From Gossypium raimondii (lineage: Eukaryota > Streptophyta > Magnoliopsida > Malvales > Malvaceae): a stretch of 64,000 nt of DNA. Below are positions 24,113 to 35,039 of this stretch, piece after piece. Each line of letters opens with the position of its first letter. Positions within the stretch are counted from its first letter, which is position 1. A model generated the notes under the pieces. The model made no database searches. It saw only the letters and a program-made list of their open reading frames with translations, and was not told the DNA's origin. A program made the position numbers and the translations under genes. The DNA lies in assembly GCF_025698545.1 (NCBI RefSeq), contig NC_068570.1, positions 8,060,001 to 8,124,000 of the forward strand, in the 5' to 3' direction.

Positions 24113-24404
24113 GGGTGAATAACTGGTTTAACAACTAGGAGTAGGCATATCTCGCCTCATTCCCTAAGATTTACGGAACGAACACTCCAGAACAATTCCC
24201 TAATCGGAATCAGGAACATCACTATTTAGTTACCAGATACAATACGATTTAACTTGACCATCAAGATACATCTATATAAATAGAGTCAATCCGAATTTGA
24301 AGACATCACACTATCACAGGTTATTGTGGCATGTATTTATAGACTCAATACGCACTGCATTCAATCCTATAATTGACTAAACCTATAGCTTTGATACCAC
24401 TAAA
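24113..24404 (-). other. Short internal-like segment with primer-binding-like site
   Basis: Between two LTR-type termini (ending 24112 and starting 24405) lie 292 bases. On the minus strand they begin TTTAGTGGTATCAAAGC, close to the Met-tRNA primer site TGGTATCAGAGC, directly beside a TGTTACA terminus. This looks like the 5' leader of a minus-sense LTR element whose internal coding region is gone. Confidence 0.45.
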
Positions 24405-25950
24405 TGTAACACCCCTATAATGTTTAACATTTATTTGAAATGGGATGTATTGCAGGTAAATAGATTGTATGATATGATTAAGATGATGAATTGATTAAAT
24501 GATTATTTGTTTTATGAATAATGATGAAATGTTGAATTAAGTGAATTGAAATGTTATATGATTGAGTTACTATATAGTATGATAAATGTTGAACTCACCT
24601 TTTTGATATTTGATTTGCCATCATAGACAAACTTTACCAAGCTAAGTAACATGTAGTGTATAATTATAACCTGAGGTAAGTTACTTGGTTTTAAATACAT
24701 GTGAACTTACTAAGCATTTGTAATGCTTACTCCCTTATTTCTTTTTTCCCCGTAGTGTCAACTTGTGGAACGTGTTAGGCAGATCATCAAGAAGCTCACA
24801 CTATCCCAATATTGACTTTGTAGTCTTTTAACCATATTAAGGCTTGGTTATGTGTGGCATTCACTTAGGAGTTGTTTTGGTTTACTTATATAGTGGTATG
24901 ACTTGAAATCCTTGTTGGTTTGATTATAACAAAGAATATGCTTGTTGAAAACATATGCATTAGTAAATGGTTGAATTGTGTATTTGGTATTTGAAATGGC
25001 ATTTTGAGTATGCAATTATATAGGTAATATGATGTCATGATATGAATTAGTTGGTTTGAAAGAAATGTATATAATATTTGGCATACACCTAGGAGAGTTA
25101 TGTGGTTGTATATGTTATGTTTTGAATGGATTTAGCATTTTAAATGTTATGTGAATATATATAACACTATAAGTTTGGTAATGATCTTGGTATTTGGTAA
25201 TCTTTATTGATTGTTTAGGTATGTATGTTATAATGCTTATGTGGTGATAAGATAACATGTTTGAAATATGCTTAATAAATGAATGATATGTATATGATAG
25301 GTTTAAATGAATTTGGTAAGGTATTGTGTATGCTTGAATGGTTGATATTGAATCATTATTGTAAGGTGTTATAAATGGATAAATGAGGTATGCCATGTTA
25401 ATTATTTTGAGGTGCCTTGGAGGGCATATTAGATTGTTTTGAATATAGTGTTATGTTTGAATTTGAATTGTTGATTGAGGTGCCAATCGTTGCATATAGG
25501 TTAGACACTTAGGATGATTATTATAAGTGATATTTGTGGTATGCCCTTGGTTGATGTTTTTCAAAGTCTATAATTATATCTATGGTTACCATTTGAGTTT
25601 TAGGTGTTTTGGGCATGAAATGGACATTTTAAAGATTGGTATTTACCATTTCTAAACTTAAGTATCAATATTTTGCATTTGATATCAATACTTGACCACT
25701 TGAATAGTTTTAAAACAAACAAAATGTCAAAATGGTATTGATATTTATATGAGTATCGGTACGGAAAATAAATATTGATAACCTTGTTTTGCATAACAAA
25801 CAAAATCGTGATTTGGTATCGATATTTAATATGGTATTGAATTAAATATCAATACCAACTTTAAAACTTTAAAATTTTGAAATTTTACAATTCAATCCTA
25901 TTTCATGTCTGAATTGCACAATTAAGTCCTTGTAAACTTTAAATTATTAC
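24405..25950 (+). mobile_element. LTR-like fragment
   Basis: Begins TGTAACACCCCTATAATG. It contains GGCAGATCATCAAGAAGCTC followed by ACACTATCCC (near 24778-24807), similar in plus orientation to CAGATCATCTTGAAACTCAC in the LTR near 37834. It fades out near 25950 in sequence with repeated TATCAATA words. No far terminus is found, so the copy is truncated or diverged. Its sense seems opposite to that implied by the adjacent primer-like site. Confidence 0.45.
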
Positions 25951-26089
25951 ATTGCATATTGCCACTTGAAATAAATGACTAATGAAGGAACCATCCACAT
26001 TCAGTTTAGTCCATCCTTTTGATGGTGGCTACTAACAAACACGAGTAAAGTTTCTGCAATCAACAACGATGAATCTTGGTGTTAAGATT

Positions 26090-26345
26090 TGGAAACCTAA
26101 TTAAACTTTTTAAATCTTTTGGAGGGCTTAATTAAAGTTTTGGAGTTTAATTAAAAATTTTCAAAAAAAATCGAGGAGCTTAATAAGAATTTCTAAAATT
26201 TTTGAAAGGCCTAGTTAAAATTTTTAAAATTTTCAAAAATTTTAAGAAGTTTAATGATAATTTATAAAATTTTAAAGGGCTTAAGTAATTTTTTTTTATA
26301 AATTTTAAAGAGCTAAACAACAAATTTCTAAAATTTGGGGGGCCA
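26090..26345. repeat. Degenerate short-period repeat
   Basis: Variants of 'GGGCTTAATTAAA(G/A)TTTT', 'GAGCTTAATAAGAATTT' and 'GGCCTAGTTAAAATTTTT' recur every 35-45 bases, ending GGGGGGCCATGATCC. Non-coding; the class is unknown to me. Confidence 0.5.
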
Positions 26346-26509
26346 TGATCCGCCTTCGGCAATCAAAATTTAGTTTCAGCTTCGCATGTGAAAAACTTCT
26401 AGCCCAAGCATACCAAGTGCAAATTAGATTAGTACTGTTGTTGTTCAAAGAGTTAAAAAATCTATTTTAGTTAATAACATTATTGTCGGTAAAAGTATAG
26501 TAAATGTTA

Positions 26510-26760
26510 CTATATTAAGAGTTGAATTGCATTTTGTCACCTCTACTTAAAAAAAAAGACATTAATCCTTATATATTAGATCAAAGAACAAATTGGTCTT
26601 TTTTGTTAAAATAATCAAAATGTGATATATGATATGCCGCATCTACTTCAGTGACCAATTTTAACAATAGAAATAGATGTAATTTTTAAGAGAAGTACGA
26701 GTTTGCTTTTTGATGTAACGTACAAGGCTATTGCCATTTTTTTTAGTCAAAAGGGTAAAA
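26510..26760. repeat. MITE-like repeat, copy 2
   Basis: GAATTGCATTTTGTCACCTC near the left and TTGATGTAACGTACAAGGC near the right enclose TTATATATTAGATCAAAGA, GATATGCCGCATC and AACAATAGAAATAGATGTAA. These match 59590-59895 in inverted orientation (CTAATATATAAGG, AATAGTAGAAACAGATGAAA), so the two are members of one dispersed non-coding family. Confidence 0.5.
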
Positions 26761-27612
26761 GGCAATCCAGCTCCTAATACAGGGCCATTTATGGTACTTT
26801 TACCTATTATTGACATTTGATATTTTTATTGGTATAATAACAAATTCAACCCTTCAACATTTGCATGTTTTATCAATTAGGTCTTGACTCTAAAAAATCA
26901 ACAAGTTTAGCTCACAACTTTACACATTCTATCAATTTAATCATTGTTCTAAAAGATTCAAAAAATAAAATAAACATATTAAAAAAATCTGAAAACAATT
27001 TTCTATAAAAATACATAAAAGAATATAAAAAATCATTTTCCGAATAATAACATGAAAACAGATGAGCACTTATTGCTGCAAATCATGAAAGGTGAAAGTG
27101 AAGATAGATTAGAGAGTTGGAAGGGAATGTTAGGAAAGCGGAAACAGCTTGAATTTAAAAAAGCAAGACACAAGGGCGGGGAAATTGATATTGAAGCATG
27201 GGTCAAGTATTGAAAATGGGTGAAGTTGGTGGTTTTAATTGGCGGAAACCATTGATGACTTTTCTTAATTGCCATACCGTACCTCCAATTCTTTACCTAC
27301 AATATTTCAACTACTTGGTAATGATGGTCAAATATGAAAACTCATTAAAAATACTCTAAACCAGATCGGATTGAGGGAACCGGCTCGCCCGACCCTGAAA
27401 ATCGGTTCAGAAAGTTCTATCAGCGTCCGACGTGCCGCTACAGGATTTGAGACGCCACATCACCCAAACTCTTATTTTCCAGTTTAAAACATCACCATCG
27501 GCCATCGCAGGTCAAGTCAAACTCCGAACTCCTTATTTTTTAATTTACTTTTCTTATTTTGCAGCCTGCAGCGTGTTGTAAATCGTTAAGGCAAGAAAAA
27601 CATTGGTCTCCA
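26761..27612. other. Upstream region of the SEC11 gene
   Basis: 26780-26960 is TIR-type repeat sequence ('TCAACCCTTCAACATTTGCATG', 'CACATTCTATCAATTTAATC' style words as in 14930-15010). 27360-27612 is more GC-rich and probably holds the SEC11 promoter and 5' UTR. I see no clear TATA box. Confidence 0.4.
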
Positions 27613-30600
27613 ATGGGGTGGATTGAAGAAAATATGAAATCAACTCATATTAGACAAATTGTCTCTCAAGCCATCAGCCTCGGTGCGTTTCCACTTTTCT
27701 CTTAATTCTTTAAAAACCTTTTATACTTCAAAAAATTCCATCGGATAATGATTGAAATTTTTAGTTTAAATCTCGTTAAGGAATGGTTATTTCATCGGCA
27801 CTGATAATATGGAAAGGATTGATTTGCATTACTGGGAGCGAGTCGCTGGTGGTGGTTGTGCTATCTGGGAGTATGGAACCCGGTTTCAAACGAGTGAGTC
27901 AATTTTTTACACGTATTTAAAATTAAGTATTTAAAAATTTTGAGCTTTGATTTGTGATAGTCATATAAATTTAAACTTGTGAAATGCAGGGAGATATATT
28001 GTTCCTATACATGAACAAGGATCCTATTCGTGCAGGACAAATCGTTGTCTTCAATGATGTGCATAATATATACTTGTTCTGTTTTCTTATTTTTCAACTA
28101 TATTCTGTTTCTATTAATTCGATTTTTTTCTATACTGAATAGGGACGTGATGTTCCGATTGTTCATCGGGTGATTGAGGTTAGATCCTGTCGAGACCTTT
28201 ATGTGTGTTTTATTTCTCTGTGCCCTTTTACTTGTGTACATTGCATAACAAGCCTATGTAACTTTTAGTCAAGTGTGAGTGTTTGTTACATGTACGAGTC
28301 CAGACAACAGATATGATTGAACTTTGGAAAATTGAAGGTTTTTCAAATGTTACTCGGAAACTATCTAAATACAAGGAACTGTCTAATTTCCAGAGAGGAG
28401 GGCTTATCATATCATATCATATCATATCGGTAGCCTAGAGTCACTTTGTTGTTTAGTTTCTTATTTCCAAATGTTGAACTGCTTGAACGACGAGTGACAG
28501 AAGGTTCTCATGTTATGATGTAGAAAATCTCTAGAAAGTAGAAACAAATAGTTTTGATAAGGTTAACACCATGGTCAACTCTAAGAGTCTTGTTCATGGG
28601 CTGTGTACTAGTGGTTGAACATTTTCTTTCTGAAATTTATATAGGTGTTATGGCTGTAAATTATTTGAATTAACGGGTCCCCGCCTGGTTATTCTGTATG
28701 CTGGATTTAGTACATTGCATGTTTGGTTATGCTTTGTCAGGTTCATGAGCAGCGAGATAGCAAAGAAGCTGATATACTCACTAAAGGTAGCATATCCTTG
28801 ATATCAAGCTAGTTGAATGTGAGCAAATACAAGTTGTGGTTTGTTTGTTTGTTTTCAACGAACTTTAAACTTTTTATTATCAATCATGAAAATATTTTCT
28901 GACTATTAAAATCTCTTTCCCCACCAATGAAGTGGAGAGTGGACACTTCCAAATAGTTTTGTTTGTTTACTTGTGGAATGGTCTTAAATACATTCCAAGT
29001 TCTTCTCGTTTTTTCATGTGTGTGTGTGTGTGGTTGATCATTCTTTAAATATCTTCATATGTACAGCTACTGCTTGAGTATGCTAACCTTTTTAATCTTT
29101 TGACTGGACATATTCATCAGGAGACGCTAATCTTTACGATGACAGAATGTTGTACACATCTAGTAATCGTTGGTTGCAACAAAAATACATCATGGGCAGA
29201 GCTGTTGGGTAAATCAAACACCTATATATTCCTCAAAGTGTTAACAAGTTCTAGAAGTGAAAACATTTGTAAAACACTCTGATTAGGAATTTCTTGCATC
29301 ACCATTTGTGCTGTATGCTTTGAGTTTCAAGTTCATCACACTTCATTTGTCAAAATTAGCATAAGTGGATTGTGTTTTGGCTATAAATTATTGTTCAAGA
29401 ATGATAAGCACATAACATTGATGAAATTGTCAGAGCATCTGAAATTTCATGAACTAGAATTTAGCGAAATGATTATCTATTATTCATGCTAATTTGATGG
29501 TTTAGTATTATCATCAGCCCCTATCAATTTGGCATTTGTCAAATTATCATCAACCAAAGATTTGGCCAAGAATAAGGCATATTTGTTCTTTGCTTTGGGG
29601 TCTTCTCTCAGTACTTTTTTTTCAAATAATAAAGCAAAGGCTAGGTTTAACGTCGTGAGTATTCTGTCCACGTGCTTTTAGATATGCTTAATTTGGAGTG
29701 TCTTTGTGCATAAGTAATGAGTCCTGAAACCATATGCATATATGAATGGCTGAATCTGTCAAAGCACATTTTGTTCCTTGAATACTGGTTTATCAAATCA
29801 AAGGTGTTCATTCTTAGTTGACAGATTTTGATGGTCTATCCATACGTCTTTCTCATAATTTCCTGTTCATCGTAGCCTCTATTACTCTTACGCTTCATTT
29901 TTCTTGAAGTACTCAAGTTTGACATCCGTGCCCAACTCATATGTGGACGGACATGAATACGAGAATATGTTCTTCCCTCTGAATATATGAAAGTTTTTAG
30001 GAAAAAATTAAACATATTTGTGTTGAGCTCTTTGACAAGCTCCGGTGTCAAAATAACATAGATATTAGCAATGGGAAAATTGTACTTGAAGACAGGTTTG
30101 ACCTAGAACAATGGTAAAATTATACTTGGGCTGAAGGATCACATTTATCTCGGTCTTCTACTTTTTTTTTAAACTATATGACAATATTAAAATATGTTCT
30201 TACTGTACAGGTTCTTGCCTTATGTTGGCTGGTTGACAATTATCATGACAGACAAGCCAATAATCAAGGTTTGAATGTAGTTTAAAGTTTTCCTGAGAAG
30301 GGTTTTTTTTAGTCTTGTATAACATATGTGATATGTTTGAGTAACTATTGTAATGAGTAGATCCCATTGAATTGAGTGTAATTGGAGCATTTCATTATAC
30401 TCTCCCAATTATTCTTAGGTAAGGTTGAGAGTGAAAATTGAAGGAACTAGAATAGGTTATTAATCATGATGACTTTCAAACTTTTTTTAACAAAAAATTA
30501 TTCTTTTTATAGATATAATCACATTCTGTGAACTAAACATGGGAAATAGAATTCCTTATAATTATAAGAGGGTGTAATTACTACCCTAGTAATTTACGGA

Positions 30601-30734
30601 GTCGAAACATACTAGTGTTGTATTTGTAATTTAGTCATATTCATTTCTTTTGCACTCAGTGTTTCCGCTTCATCTTGCTGCAGTACATACTACTGGGTGC
30701 ATTGGGATTACTGGTCATAACCTCAAAGGAGTGA
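27613..30734 (+). CDS. SEC11: Signal peptidase complex catalytic subunit SEC11
   Basis: Eight exons: 27613-27682, 27781-27893, 27990-28058, 28143-28178, 28741-28786, 29121-29208, 30211-30268 and 30684-30734 give 176 aa (family about 180), all with GT-AG introns. Known role: ER-membrane serine protease that cleaves signal peptides from secretory proteins. A hydrophobic anchor covers about residues 17-40. The nucleophile is the second serine of [15 protein letters not shown] (Ser54). His92 lies in DVPIVHRVI, and the acidic partner in GDANLYDD (Asp118/119). The C-terminus is hydrophobic ([14 protein letters not shown]). The FND/GRDV junction at exons 3-4 is one residue shorter than the FNVDGRD I know from Arabidopsis. 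The ATG at 27613 matches the family start MGWI. Intron 4 is 562 bp, intron 6 1002 bp. Confidence 0.96.
28405..28428. repeat. (TATCA)n microsatellite in SEC11 intron 4
   Basis: Nearly five TATCA units in a row inside the intron 28179-28740. Confidence 0.8.
29017..29032. repeat. (TG)8 microsatellite in SEC11 intron 5
   Basis: Eight TG units within the intron 28787-29120. Confidence 0.8.
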
Positions 30735-32050
30735 AGGACAAGCTTACGAGATTTGAGACATGATTTATAATACACCAGATTTCTTTCTAGGAATTCAGAA
30801 CAGTGGAAATGTAAAATATCAAAACTTTTCCTTCTTTTTTTCTTAAAAAGAAAATAACTACTACTATTATTTTGGCGCAGTAATAATAAATTTATTTGGG
30901 AATTTTGTTAGTACTTGTGTGATTGATCCGTCTTTTATTTAAACTTTGTTTTTTAATATGTATCTATATATACTACAATTAATAGATTTATGATATAAAA
31001 ATAAATGTATTCTCTTTTGCAGTCTTATGTAACTTAATCATAGTTAAACATTTTGTTTTAGTTAACTGCATATGGTATTATAAATTACATGATCTGAATC
31101 TGGAATTGATGAAGTTGGTGTTATTCAAAAACCCTAGAGGGGTGCAAGAACAACATTTCCATGTGAGTGAAATATTATTGTATAAAACCAATGCTGCCTC
31201 AATGCAAATAATAATTTGTTAAGAGAAATGACCTCAATGGAAGCCATTAAGCTGCCGATTGAAACTTGTGCAACAAATCACAATGTGGTGTCTCACGAAT
31301 AAACCCCATTGTTGCCGCTGCAGCTCCAACCTACCATTCCGCTCCTAAACCACGATAATATTTGTGGTTGAATTATATCATTTTAGAATTTGTGTAAATA
31401 AAACTTATTTATTACAATAATTATGAAATTTTTATACTAAGTCGAGATCCTAAATTGTTTTTGACTCTTGTATTAGCATGATAGAACAGCGATACTGTTT
31501 AAAAGTTAGCACATATTAATCCTTTTATCTATGGGATGCATGCAACAGATAATACTGAACATGTGGGTAATTGTTACGAGAATAACAACATTGAACGTAA
31601 TTGGTTATGAGAGTTTCATTAGGTATTTCATTTATATGTCCAAAGAAATAATCTCAAGTGTTGGTAGTGTAAATAATACTCAGACTTGTGACATTAACTC
31701 TCTTAGTATCTTGAGTGTTTTACTTCAGTTCTTTACAAAACAAAACCGAATTGATGAATTCTTAAAGTAGGATGTTTATGAAATGAAATAAGGCAGATAA
31801 AGGCTATAGAGTGATCTAAAGAGAATCCATCACCCCAAGAAGTCTTTGGCCAAGATAATTAATTCGTATTAATACAAATTGCAAGACTAAAATGGAATAA
31901 TAAAAATAGACGTTCACTAGTCTTGACACATATTCGCGTTAATCTTGTCATTATTGGTTTAATAGGGAACATGATAACTTTTCTAACTAGGTGGCAACGG
32001 GGTTAATGTGGATTAGATGAGACCTCATATATGCAGGAAATATTCAACGC
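30735..32050. other. Intergenic, no gene supported
   Basis: The 3' flank of SEC11 followed by AT-rich sequence. A TTGCCGCTGCAGCTCC patch near 31311 is GC-richer but carries no recognisable coding frame. The 79-codon frame at 31531-31770 shows no family features. Confidence 0.5.
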
Positions 32051-32056
32051 CTATCT

Positions 32057-32310
32057 TTAGCGAGATAAGCAAGGTAGACTAAATGTGTTACAGGTGACGA
32101 CCACCAAACTCGCGAGAATCAAGACTTCGCCAATATTCCTCCCAAAATCGACCACCCAATTCCCTTCATTGTCACGGATAAAGCCACCTAGTATCATGAA
32201 TTCTCCAGCTCTTTGTCATTTTTTATCTCCAAATTTGTTGCCATGACTGACTCTGTATCATCCCAATTGCTCTTTGAAATGGCTCCGCCAAGCACAATTT
32301 CCCCGAATTG
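32057..32310 (-). pseudogene. LINE RNase H-like fragment
   Basis: On the minus strand from about 32197 the frame reads GGFIRDNEGNWVVDFGRNIG, the start of the RNase H domain found at the 3' end of plant L1-type LINEs (usually GG-RD-G-W--GF-R-IG). It stops near 32057 after about 45 codons. Upstream, part of the same domain may continue to 32310 in other frames. Isolated fragment without 3' tail. Confidence 0.6.
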
Positions 32311-32549
32311 ACATTCGAGTGTTATTATATTCTCACCATTTAATGAAATAATTAAATTTTGTCTCTAAAAGCTCATGCTGCAATATTTTATTTCTTTTTT
32401 AAATTTAATTTTCTTTATTAAAGTTTTTATTAAGTGCTTAAATATTTAAATGTTAACATATCCCATACATAACACGAGTCCAAAACTAGTATTATATTAA
32501 AAAATATATATTTTATCTTTTTCATTGCTAATAAATTTTAATTTTAAGC

Positions 32550-32690
32550 CCATCAATTGACATTGATATTATTGTTTTGAACATATTAAAGCTTGTTTTC
32601 CTTCCTATTTAAGGGTTATGAAAAAAGTTACGAATAGTTTTAAACGTGGTATAAAAAATTTTAATTTAAAAAATGAGATTAAAAATCCAA
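32550..32690 (+). mobile_element. Damaged SINE relic
   Basis: CATCAATTGACATTGATATT, GTTTTGAACATATTAAAGC and GGGTTATGAAAAAAGTTACG followed by AATAGTTTTAAACGTGG parallel the SINE at 21690-21840 in the same order and strand, with the segment before the B box shortened. Confidence 0.5.
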
Positions 32691-33138
32691 CACACGTCCT
32701 CAAACCTAAATAAAAAACTAAAGAGTGATCCATCATAGAGCTGGACAGTAAAGGTATGGTCCAAATTCTGAGTAACAAAAATGGTGGAGCAGTCCATTAA
32801 TGCGCTGGCTGGGGATATTTGGCGTTTGGGAAGTCAATGAGGATGCTTAGGCTAACTTGGCTATGGATAAGATGACCGGATTACAAATTTCACAATGACA
32901 CCAACCTCGCATCAATATATATTTTGGGAAAATAGAAGCCAGAAATTAATCAGATAAAAAAATTGAACATTTGAAACAAAACATACATCTTTTTTTTTTT
33001 TTAAAAGTAAAAATCCTAGGACAACCAAGATAGCTCAACACCTACAATGTGTAAGAAACCAAATTTGCCTTAACAGTTAACCCTACAGTGACAATAGGAA
33101 CTGACCACCACAAACTAACAAACAAACTTCTTCAAGCT
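32691..33138. other. Intergenic and probable 3' UTR of the Alba gene
   Basis: Contains a T12 run near 32990-33002. 33000-33138 probably includes the 3' UTR of the minus-strand Alba gene. No independent gene seen. Confidence 0.4.
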
Positions 33139-34586
33139 TCAACCCTGCACTTCTCCATCCACAATCTCTCTTTCTTCAGCAGAAGCTGCCATTAATTCAT
33201 CAAAGTTTTCTGTCTTCCCCAACAATATCTCAATCTGAGAAACACGTATATGCGTATCTATCAATACCCATTCTAACAAACAACATAACTCAGTCTTATA
33301 ATGCTCCTTATTACAGTATGGTTAGATAAACACCAATAACAGGGAATATTTAGTGTATGAAAACTTCAAAATTTAACTTGAAATGGAGATAACAAATGCA
33401 TCTCTGCTTGCAAATACGAGGAGTTATTAAGTGATTTACCTTTGCCTTTTGGACTGGTCGCCCTCTTGAGTCCTCCTTCATGTCAACTGTTGAGGTTGTG
33501 ATCTCTGGAAAAAGTGTAGGTTATTTCTCATGATTATTTGGCTGCACAGCTACATTAACACATTTTTTTAAAATAAATACACATATGTATATACATAAGA
33601 AGAAGAAGACATCTTACTCTTCTCAACAGCTAAACCGTTGTTTTTCAGAATTTCTGCAATTGTGACAACCGTTGCAATAGCTGCAAATACGAAAAGATAA
33701 AAAAAGAAAAGAAAGAATAACGAGTTACAAAAATTCTCAAAATGTAGCTTACATAACCGGTTTTAAGTTTCACCAATGAATAACTAGGTTCAAAGCATTT
33801 GCAGAGTTGATAAAAGCTTTTGAGCATTTTCACTGCACAAAGTTAGGGGAAGAGTGACACCATAATATTGATATATCTAGCACCATTTCCTTCAGGGAAA
33901 TTATAATTACAATTTTGTAGGTAAAATGCTGAATCAAACAGCTCCAAATCAGATGTTGTAGAATACAAATAATCTAAAGATCAAACAACTACAATAAGGA
34001 AAAATCATTATCAACTCCCCATCTATTCCTCAAGAGCATCCATGCAGCAAAACAAAGGTTGTGATGATAATACAAAAGCAAATAAAAATTCATATATGAG
34101 AATAATTCATTAATGATAAAATCTGCAAAAGAAAAAGACAAATGATATTATAAGTAATGGAAATATAGAACTGAAGAAGTAAAAGTACCCATGCCAAGGG
34201 CAGACAACTCCACCTCATTGTGCTGCTGCATATACCTCTGCAAATAGGGGGGGGGGGGGAGAATATCAGAAATAATGTAATGCATGAACAAAGAATTAGA
34301 TCTTATGTTGCAGAACGATAGTTGAAACAAATTCCCAGAACAGGGGGAAGAATCTAAAATGCACCAAAATTTTACCAGTGTTATTCAAATATAGCATCTT
34401 ATTTCGACAGAATATGATAGTAATTGGAGAAGAGGAGAAAAGGAAAAAACAAAGCAAAGGAGAAACCTTGGCGAGATTAACGTAGAAAAACAAGGGCTTT
34501 TTGGTATTGGAGACTTGAATCCGATTCTTCTTGAGGGAATCGGCGACCAAGTTGATGTTGTTGACACCTTGGGTGATTTCTTCCAT
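33139..34586 (-). CDS. ALBA2: Alba-domain DNA/RNA-binding protein
   Basis: Five exons on the minus strand: 34586-34467, 34237-34189, 33680-33618, 33504-33440 and 33234-33139 give 130 aa, the same length I recall for Arabidopsis At2g34160 (ALBA2). Start MEEITQGVNNINL. The Alba core runs from NRIQVSNTKKPLFFYVNLAK through RYMQQHNEVELSALGMAIAT, VVTIAEILKNNGLAVEK, the loop DSRGRPVQKAK, to IEILLGKTENFDELMAA. The tail is acidic and short. Plant Alba proteins bind RNA, R-loops and chromatin; the single-domain form without RGG repeats seen here matches the short class. All splice sites are GT-AG. Intron 1 has a C13 run as its pyrimidine tract. A telo-box lies upstream. Confidence 0.95.
34247..34259. 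repeat. G13/C13 homopolymer in Alba intron 1
   Basis: Thirteen G on the plus strand, thus C13 on the sense strand of the Alba gene, ending 9 bases before the acceptor CAG of exon 2. It occupies the polypyrimidine-tract position. Confidence 0.9.
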
Positions 34587-34733
34587 TTACAGACTTCTGC
34601 TAAACCCTAAATCTCAGCCTCTGACTCTGCAAATCGGACGAAATCTGCAGAGTAGTAGTCAATCAATCCTTCCAACAAACCAATTCCGACTTTTGTGAGG
34701 TCTGTTTTAAACTTGGTGGTGGCTACTCACTAG

Positions 34734-34743
34734 CTAGGGTTTA
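34734..34743 (-). promoter_or_regulatory. Telo-box upstream of the Alba gene
   Basis: TAAACCCTAG on the minus strand, about 150 bases before the ATG. A second AAACCCTAA in the opposite orientation is at 34605-34613. Telo-boxes are common in plant translation-related promoters. Confidence 0.55.
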
Positions 34744-35021
34744 TCACTGTCTTGGGAACTGAATTTTAAGTAATAGTAATAGTTGGCAGAGTTGTCCACC
34801 ACCTCAATCCGGTCATGATTCGGATTTTTTATCTTCACTGTTTTTAAATCCTTTACTGACTTTGTTTCCATCTAATGATAAAAGATAAATTGTATTATTT
34901 TGAAATTATTTATTTTTTATTTTTTATATAGAAAAATAATATATGATTTGAATTGCATTATATTTTGTCATTTATTTTATTTTTAAAATATATTTTCTAT
35001 ATAATTTTGTTTTTTATCTAC

Positions 35022-35039
35022 ATATATATATATATATAT
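35022..35039. repeat. (TA)n microsatellite at the LINE 3' boundary
   Basis: An 18-base TA run between the TSD-like ATCTACATA (35016-35024, overlapping) and the LINE 3' end. It may derive from the LINE tail. Confidence 0.6.

Noticed and set aside
29489..29671. Minus-strand 60-codon frame with a protein-like look ([20 protein letters not shown])
   Set aside because: It lies inside SEC11 intron 6 and I know no family with this sequence. It might be a gene fragment, but support is too thin.
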